Shown here: positions 8,961 to 18,550 of the stretch, piece after piece
Layout of the letters: the number at the start of each line of letters is the position of its first letter
Position numbering within the stretch: position 1 is the first letter of the stretch
From: Mycobacterium sp. 1274756.6
GTDB taxonomy: Bacteria > Actinomycetota > Actinomycetes > Mycobacteriales > Mycobacteriaceae
DNA: 42,397 bases
Assembly: GCF_001668625.1 (NCBI RefSeq)
Contig: NZ_LZLJ01000036.1
Location: 1 to 42,397 of the forward strand
Reading direction: 5' to 3'
Notes under the pieces: generated by a model
What the model saw: only the letters and a program-made list of their open reading frames with translations
The model's database searches: none
What the model was told of the DNA's origin: nothing
Translations under genes and position numbers: made by a program

Positions 8961-9066
8961 CGGTCGCGGCCGCAACCGGAACGTGACCTGATCGCAACAC
9001 CTTCGCCTCCCGACACACCGTGACGGGCGCCACATTTCCGCCGCCCCGCGGCCGACACTGGACGGC

Positions 9067-9294
9067 ATGCCGGTGGAAGAAACGATGTGGGACATCCTGG
9101 TACCGCGGGAGATCGACCGCTACGACACCGAGCGACTGCGATCAGCGCTCGCCGACATCGTCCGGCGCCGCCTCGGCCCGGGCACCCAACTGCTGCGGGT
9201 TGTCAGCTGGTGTCCCAATGCGGGCGCGCTGTTCCGGCCGCGCCGGGGCGGGCTGCGTTTCGCCGTCGCCTACGAGGTCGCCCTCGGAGTGTGA
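9067..9294 (+). CDS. Small hypothetical protein
   Basis: A 75-residue ORF begins [19 protein letters not shown] and ends [11 protein letters not shown]. It has no recognisable domain, signal peptide or membrane segment. It lies between maf and sseA on the same strand, 46 bases before sseA. Codon use is like that of the neighbours, with strong third-position GC, which supports coding. There is no clear ribosome binding site before the ATG. I do not recognise the family. Confidence 0.6.
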   Translation: MPVEETMWDILVPREIDRYDTERLRSALADIVRRRLGPGTQLLRVVSWCPNAGALFRPRRGGLRFAVAYEVALGV

Positions 9295-9327
9295 CCGACG
9301 CCGCACGACAGGCGCGGGTGTGATGAG

Positions 9328-9333
9328 TAGGCT
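9328..9333 (+). promoter_or_regulatory. Candidate -10 element for leaderless sseA
   Basis: TAGGCT matches TANNNT and ends seven bases before the GTG at 9341, the usual distance to a transcription start. No Shine-Dalgarno sequence precedes the GTG. This supports GTG 9341, rather than the ATG at 9323, as the start of sseA. Confidence 0.6.
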
Positions 9334-9340
9334 CGGCGCT

Positions 9341-10230
9341 GTGCCCGTACCGCCAGATCCCAGCCCCGCCCTGCAGTCCTACGCCCACCCGGAACGGTTG
9401 GTGACCGCCGATTGGCTCTCGGCCAATCTGGGTCAACCCGGTCTGGTGGTCGTCGAATCCGACGAGGACGTCCTGCTCTACGACGTCGGCCACATCCCCG
9501 GCGCGGTCAAGATCGACTGGGTCACCGACCTCAACACCCACCCGGTGCGCGACTACCTCACCGGCGAGGAGTTCGCCGCGCTGATGGACCGCAAGGGCAT
9601 CGCCCGCGACGACACCGTGGTGATCTACGGGGACAAGTCCAACTGGTGGGCGGCCTACGCGCTGTGGGTGTTCACCCTCTTCGGCCACCCGGATGTCCGC
9701 CTGCTCGACGGCGGCCGCGACCTGTGGCTCTCCGAGGGCCGCGAGACCACCCTGGACGTGCCCACCAAAACCACCACCGGCTACCCGGTCGTGGAACGCA
9801 ACGACGCCCCGATCCGCGCCTACAAGGACGACGTGCTGGAGATTCTCGGCAAGCAGCCGCTGATCGACGTGCGCTCCCCGCAGGAGTACACCGGCGAACG
9901 CACCCACATGCCCGACTACCCGGAGGAGGGCGTGCTGCGCGGCGGGCACATCCCCACCGCGGTGTCGATCCCGTGGAGCAAGGCGGTCACCGAGAGCGGG
10001 CGGTTCCGCAGCCGCGAGGAGCTCGACGAGCTCTACGGCTTCCTGACGCCCGAGGACGAGCCGGTGGCCTACTGCCGCATCGGTGAGCGCTCCAGCCACA
10101 CCTGGTTCGTGCTGACCTACCTGCTGGGCAAGCGGGGCGTGCGCAACTACGACGGGTCGTGGACCGAGTGGGGCAACACCGTGCGGGTGCCGATCGTCGA
10201 CGGCCCGGAGCCCGGGGAGCTGCCGCGGCG

Positions 10231-10234
<4 letters not shown>
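9341..10234 (+). CDS. sseA: Thiosulfate sulfurtransferase (rhodanese) SseA
   Basis: This 297-residue tandem rhodanese transfers sulfane sulfur from thiosulfate to thiophilic acceptors. The first, non-catalytic rhodanese domain (about residues 20-140) contains [20 protein letters not shown]. The second carries the active-site loop [13 protein letters not shown] with the catalytic cysteine near residue 245. The GTG at 9341 gives [20 protein letters not shown] and the 297-residue length of M. tuberculosis SseA (Rv3283); an upstream ATG at 9323 would add six residues but overlaps the likely -10 element. The stop overlaps the SufE-like gene (ATGA), consistent with functional coupling in sulfur transfer. 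Confidence 0.95.
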
Positions 10235-12526
<2,292 letters not shown>

Positions 12527-12537
12527 CCGACCGGTCG

Positions 12538-12978
12538 ATGGAGCCGGTGGAGATCAACGCCGGCGCCTGGTATCTGCGGGCGCCGCGCGCCGACGACCGC
12601 GTCGACGACCGGGTCGCGTTGGCCGACCTCGGCGAGACCGACCCGGACTATGTCGCCGGCGTGGACCGCGGCTGGGCGGCCGAGACCCGCTTCACCTGGG
12701 CGGTGTGCGAGCCGACCACCGGGGAGTTGTTCGCCGAGGTCGTCCTCGACCCGGCCACCGAGCGGATTCGGCACCGGCACCGCGCCGGCCACCAGGAGGC
12801 GGCGCGGGTCGCGGCGGCGACGGTGTGCCGGTTCGCCGCCGGCGCGTTGGGGCTCAACCCGGTGGTCGCCGAGGCGTCAGCGCCGGGCCCGGTCGTCGCC
12901 GAGTCGGGCGGCGCGGCGGCGGCCGAGCAGAATCCAGGCCACTCCGGCGGATCCGGCGACCAGCACGGCCACACCTAG
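12538..12978 (+). CDS. Short GNAT-like protein, possibly degenerate at its C terminus
   Basis: The 146-residue ORF starts 12 bases after accA3. Residues 5-105 resemble a RimJ/RimL-type N-acetyltransferase: INAGAWYLRAPR, WAVCEPTTGELFAEVVL, and then a HRAGHQEAARVAAATVCRFAAGALGL segment that corresponds to the acetyl-CoA-binding helix. The usual Arg/Gln-x-x-Gly-x-Gly/Ala loop is replaced by an R-H-x-A-G-H sequence. The expected C-terminal strands (after a VAEKAGF-like motif) are missing. Beyond about 12880 the ORF only runs antisense through the convergent UsfY-like gene, and the sequence there is low-complexity. It could be a diverged functional protein or a decaying gene. The function is uncertain. 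Confidence 0.55.
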   Translation: MEPVEINAGAWYLRAPRADDRVDDRVALADLGETDPDYVAGVDRGWAAETRFTWAVCEPTTGELFAEVVLDPATERIRHRHRAGHQEAARVAAATVCRFAAGALGLNPVVAEASAPGPVVAESGGAAAAEQNPGHSGGSGDQHGHT

Positions 12979-13152
12979 GCCCACCGCCCAGCCGGTGCTG
13001 CCCATCGCGAACGCGGTCATGAAACCGACCAGGCAGACCACGGCCACCACCAGTAGCGCAGCACCGGGTACTTCGCGGCGGTCCTTCATCACCATGCCGG
13101 CGCGGTGCTGCGACGTGCGGGCATAGTCGATGGGGTTGTCGGGATCAGTCAT
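12877..13152 (-). CDS. UsfY-like small membrane protein
   Basis: This 91-residue protein begins MTDPDNPIDYARTSQHRAG, which resembles the N-terminal DPVDHLRTTRP-type segment of mycobacterial UsfY, the small protein encoded beside rsbW-sigF in M. tuberculosis. Two membrane helices follow at about residues 30-50 and 53-75, and then a basic tail. Its function is unknown. A near-perfect SigF-type promoter lies ten bases upstream of the ATG. The last 102 bases overlap the convergent GNAT-like ORF. Assignment to UsfY rests on the short N-terminal resemblance, topology and position near accA3. Confidence 0.6.
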   Translation of the reverse strand: MTDPDNPIDYARTSQHRAGMVMKDRREVPGAALLVVAVVCLVGFMTAFAMGSTGWAVGLGVAVLVAGSAGVAWILLGRRRAARLGDDRARR

Positions 13153-13161
13153 GTCGGCCGG

Positions 13162-13187
13162 ATACCCGCGCCGCCGCCGGGTGAAAC
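13162..13187 (-). promoter_or_regulatory. SigF-type promoter before the UsfY-like gene
   Basis: On the minus strand GTTT at 13187-13184 is followed after 16 bases by GGGTAT at 13167-13162, a perfect match to the mycobacterial SigF pattern. The -10 ends ten bases before the ATG at 13152, so the transcript would have almost no leader. Confidence 0.7.
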
Positions 13188-13204
13188 CCGCCGCCGGGGG
13201 GAGG

Positions 13205-13927
13205 TCAGGCCGCGAGCCGGTCGATCAGCGTGGCGCAGAACGCCGGCAGATCGTCCGGTGAGCGGCTGGTGATCAGGTTGTCGTCGACGACGACTTCCTT
13301 GTCGACGACGTCGGCGCCGGCGTTGCGCAGGTCGGTGCGCAGGCTCGGATACGAGGTCAGGGTGCGGCCGTCCACCACGCCGGCCTCCACCAGCGTCCAG
13401 GGCCCGTGGCAGATCGCCGCCACCGGTTTGCCCGAGTTGACGAACTCCCGCACGAACGCCACCGCGGTGTCGTCGCTGCGCAGTTTGTCCGGATTCACCG
13501 TGCCGCCCGGCAGCACCAGCGCGTCGTAGTCCTCCACCGACACCTCGCCGACGCGGCGGTCCACCGCGAAGCTGCCGGCCGGTTCCAGGTCGTGGTCGCG
13601 GGCCTGGATCTCCCCGGCCTCCAGCGAGATCAGTTCGGTGGTGGCGCCCTGCTCGCGCAGCGCGTCCACCGGCTGCTCGTATTCGACGCGTTCGACGCCG
13701 TCGGCCGCCAGGATCGCGATGCGGCGGCCCTGCAAACGCTCTGCCATGTCGTCCTCCTCGCTGCGGGGTCCGCGGATGGCCTCGGCGACCGACCCGCCGG
13801 CCACGTCGGCCGCCATCTCGTCGGGATCCGGGTTGCCGTCGGCGGGAACGCCGGTCGCCTCCACCGTCAGCGCGTCCACCCGGATCGCGTCGTCGAGCGG
13901 GTCGGCCGGTCGGTTCTGCTGGGTCAT
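13205..13927 (-). CDS. PfpI/DJ-1 family protein with a 60-residue N-terminal extension
   Basis: From residue 61 the protein is a class I glutamine amidotransferase-like PfpI/DJ-1 member: MAERLQGRRIAILAADGVERVEY, then DYDALVLPGGTVNPDKLR. The nucleophile elbow AAICHGPW carries cysteine at about residue 173. The family includes intracellular proteases, deglycases and stress proteins; which activity applies is unclear. Residues 1-60 are acidic and have no known domain. An internal ATG at 13747 has its own GAGGAG site and would give a 180-residue protein of normal family length, so two starts are possible. The ATG at 13927 has a GGGGAG site. A SigF-type promoter lies at 13975-14000. Confidence 0.85.
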   Translation of the reverse strand: MTQQNRPADPLDDAIRVDALTVEATGVPADGNPDPDEMAADVAGGSVAEAIRGPRSEEDDMAERLQGRRIAILAADGVERVEYEQPVDALREQGATTELISLEAGEIQARDHDLEPAGSFAVDRRVGEVSVEDYDALVLPGGTVNPDKLRSDDTAVAFVREFVNSGKPVAAICHGPWTLVEAGVVDGRTLTSYPSLRTDLRNAGADVVDKEVVVDDNLITSRSPDDLPAFCATLIDRLAA

Positions 13928-13974
13928 CGCGCTCCCCTTTCTGTCGCGGTCCCCCAGGATCGGTCACGGTAGCC

Positions 13975-14000
13975 ATACCCCCGGCGCCGCCGGGCCAATC
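13975..14000 (-). promoter_or_regulatory. Probable SigF-type promoter before the PfpI gene
   Basis: GATT at 14000-13997 and GGGTAT at 13980-13975 on the minus strand are separated by 16 bases. The -10 is perfect and the -35 differs from GTTT at one position. It stands 47 bases before the ATG at 13927. Confidence 0.55.
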
Positions 14001-14009
14001 CGGGCCGGC

Positions 14010-14996
14010 TCATCGGGCGGCGGCGCGCAGCTTCGCCAGCAGCGGGTCGGCCGCCTCGGCCAGGAACGCGTCCTGGTGATCGCCGCCGATCTGGATCAGC
14101 GCGATGTCGGTGAAGCCGGCCTGCCAGTAGGCGCGGACCGCCTCGACGATCCGGTCCAGGTCGGGTCCGCAGGCGATGGCCTCGGCGACGTCCTCGGGCC
14201 GCACGTAGCGGGTGGCGGCGGCGAAGCTGGCCGGGGTGGGCAGCTCGGCGTTGACCTGCCAGCCGCCGCCGAACCAGCGGAACTGCTCGTGGGCGCGGGC
14301 GACGGCGGCGTCGCGGTCCGGGTCCCAGCAGATCGGGATCTGCCCGACGATGCGGCCGCCGCCGGCCAGCCCGGCGGCCTGCCGGGCGCTGTGCCAGGCG
14401 TGGACCAGCCCGGCGTCGGGTTCGACGGCGATGAGGTGGTCGGCCAGGGTGGCCAGCTTGCCGATGCCGTGCTTGCCGGTCATGGCCACCCCGATCCCGA
14501 CCGGGCGGGCGGGCGGATCCCACAGCTTGGCCATCTCGACGGAGAAGTAGTCGCCGTGCCAGGTCACCGGGCCGCCGTCGAGCAGCGCGGCGATGATCTC
14601 GACGGCTTCGCGCAGCATGTCCTGGCGGCGGGCCACGCTCGGCCAGCCCTTCCCGATCACGTGCTCGTTGAGGTTCTCGCCGCTGCCCAGCCCCAGCGTG
14701 AACCGGCCGCCGGAGAGCAGCGCCACGGTGGCGGCTTGCTGCGCCACCACCGCCGGGTGATACCGCATGGTCGGGCAGGTGACGTAGGAGTAGAGGTGGG
14801 CGCGCTCGGTGGCGTGGGCGACCGCGCCCAGCACCGTCCAGGCGTTGGGGGCGTGCCCCTGGCTGGCCAGCCAGGGACTGAAGTGGTCACTGGAGACCAG
14901 GAAGTCGAAACCGGCCTGCTCGGCGGCGACGGCGTAGCGGACCAGGTCGGTCGGTCCGCTCTGCTCGGTCATCAGCGTGTAGCCGAAACGGGTCAT
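14010..14996 (-). CDS. F420-dependent LLM-class oxidoreductase (TIGR03557-like)
   Basis: This bacterial luciferase-like TIM-barrel protein begins MTRFGYTLMTEQSGPTDLV. It contains FLVSSDHFSPWL, the glycine-rich LGLGSGENLNEHVIG segment typical of F420-dependent glucose-6-phosphate dehydrogenase-like proteins, and a terminal DIALIQIGGDHQDAFL. Members use reduced or oxidised coenzyme F420; the substrate is unknown. The open frame allows a start four codons earlier (ATG 15008), but that ATG overlaps the -10 box of a SigF-type promoter. The ATG at 14996, giving 328 residues, is therefore preferred. It lies just downstream of the ANTAR gene. Confidence 0.85.
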   Translation of the reverse strand: MTRFGYTLMTEQSGPTDLVRYAVAAEQAGFDFLVSSDHFSPWLASQGHAPNAWTVLGAVAHATERAHLYSYVTCPTMRYHPAVVAQQAATVALLSGGRFTLGLGSGENLNEHVIGKGWPSVARRQDMLREAVEIIAALLDGGPVTWHGDYFSVEMAKLWDPPARPVGIGVAMTGKHGIGKLATLADHLIAVEPDAGLVHAWHSARQAAGLAGGGRIVGQIPICWDPDRDAAVARAHEQFRWFGGGWQVNAELPTPASFAAATRYVRPEDVAEAIACGPDLDRIVEAVRAYWQAGFTDIALIQIGGDHQDAFLAEAADPLLAKLRAAAR

Positions 14997-15006
14997 ATCG
15001 GCTCGC

Positions 15007-15031
15007 ATACCCGGGGCTCACTCCGCCAAAC
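15007..15031 (-). promoter_or_regulatory. SigF-type promoter before the F420-dependent oxidoreductase gene
   Basis: GTTT at 15031-15028 and GGGTAT at 15012-15007 on the minus strand are 15 bases apart, both perfect. The site lies at the 3' end of the ANTAR gene. The -10 ends ten bases before the ATG at 14996. Confidence 0.7.
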
Positions 15032-15323
15032 CGGCGCGCGGTGGCGTCAGCAGCGGGCCCCACTCCTGCTCGATGGCGCGCGCCACCTCCGCACTCGGTT
15101 GCCCGCCGGTGCGGGCCGGGCCGGCCGCCATCGACACCAGGGCGTCGGCCAGGGCGAAGACGGGCAGCCGGTGGCGGCGGCTGGCCGCGACCAGCTCCTC
15201 GAAGGCGGCCGCGGTGTCGCAGCCCCGCAGCACCACCAGCACTCCCTTGGCGACGTCGAGGGTGCGGGCCGACAGCGCCGAACTCACCGGTCCGTCGGCT
15301 CCGGTCAGCAAGCTCAAAATCAC
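15018..15323 (-). CDS. ANTAR-domain protein
   Basis: This 101-residue protein matches the ANTAR RNA-binding domain. Within residues 20-70 it has DVAKGVLVVLRGCDTAAAFEEL, like the AKG-(I/V)-L...AF core, then a second helix with ALADALVSMAAG. ANTAR proteins bind paired hairpins in nascent RNA and act as antiterminators, usually fused to a sensor domain such as GAF; here no sensor is attached. The GTG at 15323 has a GGAGG site five bases upstream. A weak SigF-like site (GTGT at 15389-15386, GGGTAC at 15369-15364, spacing 16) lies upstream. The target RNA is unknown. Confidence 0.75.
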   Translation of the reverse strand: MILSLLTGADGPVSSALSARTLDVAKGVLVVLRGCDTAAAFEELVAASRRHRLPVFALADALVSMAAGPARTGGQPSAEVARAIEQEWGPLLTPPRAGLAE

Positions 15324-15405
15324 AGCTACCTCCTCGTCGGGTTGCGCCGGACCTCTCCGCTGGGTACCCGGTTACCCGCCCGGGCACACCGCATCAGGGG
15401 CGCGG

Positions 15406-17211
15406 TCAGGCCAGCGGGGTGGCGCCGGCGGTGCCGGACGGGTCGGTGAGCGTGGCCGCGGTCTCCAGCAGCAACGCGTGCACGAACGCTTGCGGCAGGT
15501 TGCCGCGCAGCTGCCGCTGGTTGACGTCGAACTCCTCGGACAGCAGGCCGCCCGGCCCGCACGCCGACCGGTTGCGGTCGAAGTAGCGCACCGCCGACCA
15601 GTGCCTGCCCTGCTGGTGCTCGGCGAGCGCCATCATGAACCCGCACAGCAGAAACGCGCCTTCGGCGTCGCCGAGGTCGCGCTGGTCGTGGCGGAACCGG
15701 TACACGTACTGCTCGACGGCGAGCTGGTTGCGCACGGCGTCGAGGGTGGCCAGGGTGCGCGGGTCGTCGGCGGGCAGCGCGCCGCGCACCGGCGGCAACA
15801 CCAGCGAGGCGTCCACGCCGTGCAGGCCGGCGCTGCGCCGCCAGTAGCCGGCCGGGTCCAGCGCGATCGCGGCGGTGTCGGCCAGGATGGTGTCGGCCAG
15901 CACCGCGGTGGAGGCCAGGCCACCGCGGCCGGTCAGCTGCGCCACCGCGCGCAGGCCGGCGACACAGCACAGCCGGGATTGGGTCCACTGCCGGTTGTCC
16001 AGCTCCCAGATCCCGGCTTCGTCCTCCCGCCAGCGCTGCTCGACGGCCGCGACCGCCACGTCGATGGCGCGCCAGCCTTCGGCGGGCAGCCGGTCGGCGC
16101 GCGCGGCGGTGGCCAGCAGTTGCAGCGCGTCACCGAAGGCGTCGAGCTGGAACTGCCGGGTGATCCAGTTGCCGGCCTTGTCGTGCCCGCCGGGATAGCC
16201 GGGCAGGTCCAGGGTGCGTTCGTCGGGCACCGGGCCGCCGGTGGTGGTGTAGCCGGGCTTGAGGTGGGGCCCGTCCTCGAGCAGCCGGGCGACGACGAAA
16301 TTGGTGGCCGTGTCGAACAGGTCGGCGGCGCCGGCCGCGTCGGCGGCCAGGCCGGCATAGCACTGGTCGCGGATCCAGACGTAGCGGTAGTCGTAGTTGC
16401 GGTTGGTGTGGGCGTGTTCGGGCAGGCTGGTGGTGGCCGCGGCCACCATCCCGCCGCCGGCGCTGGTCAGCCCGCGCAGCACCGCCCAGGCCTGGGTGGC
16501 GTCGTGCGGGGCGATGGTGTCGGTCAGGTCCGGGCGGACCCGCGCCCAGGTGTTCGCCGTCGCTTCCCAGGCGGTGCCGGCGTCGATCAGGTCGGCGGGC
16601 AGCGCGTGGTCGGCGACCTCGAAGACCACGTCGTGGTGGCCGCCGGGCGGCAGGGTCAGTTCGGCGACCAGCACCGCGCCGGTGCCGTGGGCGCTGGGCT
16701 GCGGGGTCGCCGTCGGGCAGCCGGTGAGCCGCCAGCGCAGCGGTCCGCTGCGCCCGGTCCATACCGCGCCGTCGGTGTGCAGGTGGGTGCTGCCGTAGTG
16801 CCCGAAGCCGGCGCGGGGCTCCAGCATCACGGTCACCCGGGCCTCGCCGTGCAGCGCGATCACCCGGCGCAGCACCACCACCCGGCCGGGCTCGGCGGGG
16901 AAGGCCAGCGCCTCGCGGCATTCGATCTGGCCGTGGCCGGTCACCCAGTGGCTGTGCCAGATCAGGGTGCCCGGCTCGTAGTAGCCGCCCCAGACGTGGC
17001 GCCGGTCGGTCGGGGTGATCGCGAAACAGCCGCCGCCGCCGATCAGGGCGGCGAACACCGCGTCGGAGTCCCAGCGCGGCGCGCACAGCCAGGTGATCTC
17101 GCCGTGCGGCCCGATCAGGGCGCCGCGCTCCCCGTCGGCCAGCAGGGCGTACTGACGCAACACCTGCGGCGGGAACGCCGCCCGCAGGTCGACCGGTTGC
17201 TGCTGGGACAC
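15406..17211 (-). CDS. Glycoside hydrolase family 15 protein (trehalase/glucoamylase-like)
   Basis: This 601-residue protein has an N-terminal beta-sandwich domain (DGERGALIGPHGEITWLCAPRWDSDAVFAAL) and a C-terminal (alpha/alpha)6 barrel. RNYDYRYVWIRDQ is the family substrate-site motif. The probable general acid glutamate is in EAGIWELDN, and the general base in LLSEEFD near residue 565. Mycobacterial GH15 proteins include a trehalase (Rv2402), so trehalose or an alpha-glucan is a plausible substrate. The GTG at 17211 has an AAAGGAA site; the 68 upstream in-frame codons are antisense to the next promoter region and are rejected. No signal peptide is seen, so it is probably cytoplasmic. Confidence 0.88.
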   Translation of the reverse strand: MSQQQPVDLRAAFPPQVLRQYALLADGERGALIGPHGEITWLCAPRWDSDAVFAALIGGGGCFAITPTDRRHVWGGYYEPGTLIWHSHWVTGHGQIECREALAFPAEPGRVVVLRRVIALHGEARVTVMLEPRAGFGHYGSTHLHTDGAVWTGRSGPLRWRLTGCPTATPQPSAHGTGAVLVAELTLPPGGHHDVVFEVADHALPADLIDAGTAWEATANTWARVRPDLTDTIAPHDATQAWAVLRGLTSAGGGMVAAATTSLPEHAHTNRNYDYRYVWIRDQCYAGLAADAAGAADLFDTATNFVVARLLEDGPHLKPGYTTTGGPVPDERTLDLPGYPGGHDKAGNWITRQFQLDAFGDALQLLATAARADRLPAEGWRAIDVAVAAVEQRWREDEAGIWELDNRQWTQSRLCCVAGLRAVAQLTGRGGLASTAVLADTILADTAAIALDPAGYWRRSAGLHGVDASLVLPPVRGALPADDPRTLATLDAVRNQLAVEQYVYRFRHDQRDLGDAEGAFLLCGFMMALAEHQQGRHWSAVRYFDRNRSACGPGGLLSEEFDVNQRQLRGNLPQAFVHALLLETAATLTDPSGTAGATPLA

Positions 17212-17294
17212 CAGATTCCTTTCGTTGGCGCCTACGGTTTTCCCCGCCGGGGCCCGCGCCGAAACCCGGTCCGGCGGCGGCGGTGTGCGGCCGC

Positions 17295-17320
17295 GTTTTT
17301 CGCCGGCCCGCCGCGGGTAT
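17295..17320 (+). promoter_or_regulatory. SigF-type promoter before the haem-oxygenase-like gene
   Basis: GTTT at 17295-17298 and GGGTAT at 17315-17320 are separated by 16 bases, both perfect. GGGAGGGG at 17321-17328 follows directly and the ATG is at 17330. Confidence 0.7.
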
Positions 17321-17329
17321 GGGAGGGGC

Positions 17330-18364
17330 ATGAAACTTGCCCCGATCAGTCCGACCGGTCTCGGCCCGGGCCTGCCGACCGGGTGCGGTCCGCTGTCGAC
17401 CGCGGTCTGTGACACGTTGGCCGGCTCGCCGCAGCGGCTCGAGCACGTCGGCGTGGCCGTCGACGACGTCGACCCCTACGGGCGGGATCTGCAGCTGGCG
17501 TTGCAGGTCTGCTACGAGCTGCACTACCGCGGCTTCGCCGGTGTCGACCCCGGCTGGGAGTGGGAGCCGAGCCTGCTGGCGCTGCGGGGCCGGCTGGAGG
17601 AGGTCTTCCTCGACCGGGTGCGCCGCGACGTCGGCCCGATCGACCCCGATGTGAGCGTCACCGCGGAGATGGACGAGCTGACCGTCGAACCGGTCCACGG
17701 CACCGGGCTGAGCTGGTATCTGCGCGACAGCGGCACCTGGGAGCAGATGTGTGAGTACTTCGTGCAGCGCTCGGTGTATCACCTCAAGGAGGGCGACCCG
17801 CACGCCTGGGTGATCCCGCGGCTGGTCGCCGGCGCCAAGGCGGCGTTCGTGGCCATCGAGTTCGACGAGTACGGGGCCGGGCGCGGGCCGCAGGTCCACC
17901 AGGAGCTGTACGCCGACCTGATGGCGGCCGCCGGTCTGGACAGCGGATATCTGGCCTATCTGGACGCGGTGTCGGCCGAGGCGCTCGCCGCGGTGAACCT
18001 GATGTCGCTGTTCGGGCTGCACCGCCGCTGGCGCGGCGCCACCGTCGGGCATTTCGCGGCCACCGAGATCACCTCCCCGCCGGGGTCGCGGCGGCTGGTG
18101 ACCGCACTGCAGCGCATGGGCGCCCCGGCCGAGTGCGTGGCGTTCTACCGCGAGCACGTCGAAGCCGACGCGGTGCACGAGCAGGTGGTGCGCGCCGAGG
18201 TGGTCGGCGACCTCATCGACCGCGAGCGCGACCTGGAGGCGGACGTGGTGTTCGGGATGCGGGCCTACGACGTGGTCGAGGGCCGGTTGGCCGACCAGTT
18301 GCTCACCGCCTGGCAGGCCGGGCAGACCTCGCTGCGCGCCCCGCTGGGTCCGCTATTCGCCTGA
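17330..18364 (+). CDS. Haem-oxygenase-like diiron protein (iron-containing redox enzyme family)
   Basis: This 344-residue, mostly helical protein fits the haem-oxygenase-like domain family PF14518. Possible iron ligands are E63 and H65 in YELHYRGF, residues of the FVQRSVYHLKE helix, E177 in IEFDEYGAG, H190, and the H276/D280/H283 set in EHVEADAVHE. Such proteins use a diiron centre for oxidative chemistry; the substrate is unknown. The ATG at 17330 is set by the promoter and the purine-rich leader. The last 12 bases overlap the convergent CDGSH gene. A haem-oxygenase-like protein next to a CDGSH protein recurs, to my recollection, in other mycobacteria, suggesting a functional pair. Confidence 0.82.
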   Translation: MKLAPISPTGLGPGLPTGCGPLSTAVCDTLAGSPQRLEHVGVAVDDVDPYGRDLQLALQVCYELHYRGFAGVDPGWEWEPSLLALRGRLEEVFLDRVRRDVGPIDPDVSVTAEMDELTVEPVHGTGLSWYLRDSGTWEQMCEYFVQRSVYHLKEGDPHAWVIPRLVAGAKAAFVAIEFDEYGAGRGPQVHQELYADLMAAAGLDSGYLAYLDAVSAEALAAVNLMSLFGLHRRWRGATVGHFAATEITSPPGSRRLVTALQRMGAPAECVAFYREHVEADAVHEQVVRAEVVGDLIDRERDLEADVVFGMRAYDVVEGRLADQLLTAWQAGQTSLRAPLGPLFA

Positions 18365-18550
18365 GCGCCGCCGGCAGCGGTGGCTGGTATCGCACAGCGG
18401 ATAGTCCTTGCTGCGTCCGCAGGCGCAGATCGCCACCTGGAAGCGGTCGGATTCCACCACCGCGTCGGGGGTTTCGATGCGCACCGGCCCGGCCACCAGC
18501 ACCGGGCCGTTGCGTGCCACCCGGACTCGGCGCCGGTCGCGGGCGGTCAC
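18353..18550 (-). CDS. CDGSH-type iron-sulfur protein
   Basis: This 65-residue protein carries the [2Fe-2S] motif as C42-x-C44 ... PLC53-D-T-S-H57. The canonical CDGSH is here CDTSH, so the glycine is replaced by threonine while all three cysteines and the histidine are kept. Such proteins bind a labile 3Cys:1His cluster and act in redox or cluster transfer. The GTG at 18550 overlaps the methyltransferase stop by four bases, so the two are translationally coupled. The 51 upstream in-frame codons belong to the methyltransferase region. The 3' end overlaps the diiron protein gene on the opposite strand. Confidence 0.85.
   Translation of the reverse strand: MTARDRRRVRVARNGPVLVAGPVRIETPDAVVESDRFQVAICACGRSKDYPLCDTSHRCRRRSGE

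Noticed and set aside
17239..17265. A SigF-like promoter for the GH15 gene (GTTT-N17-GGGAAA)
   Set aside because: The -10 differs from GGGTAT at two positions and the spacing is longer than in the other sites; kept out of the feature list.
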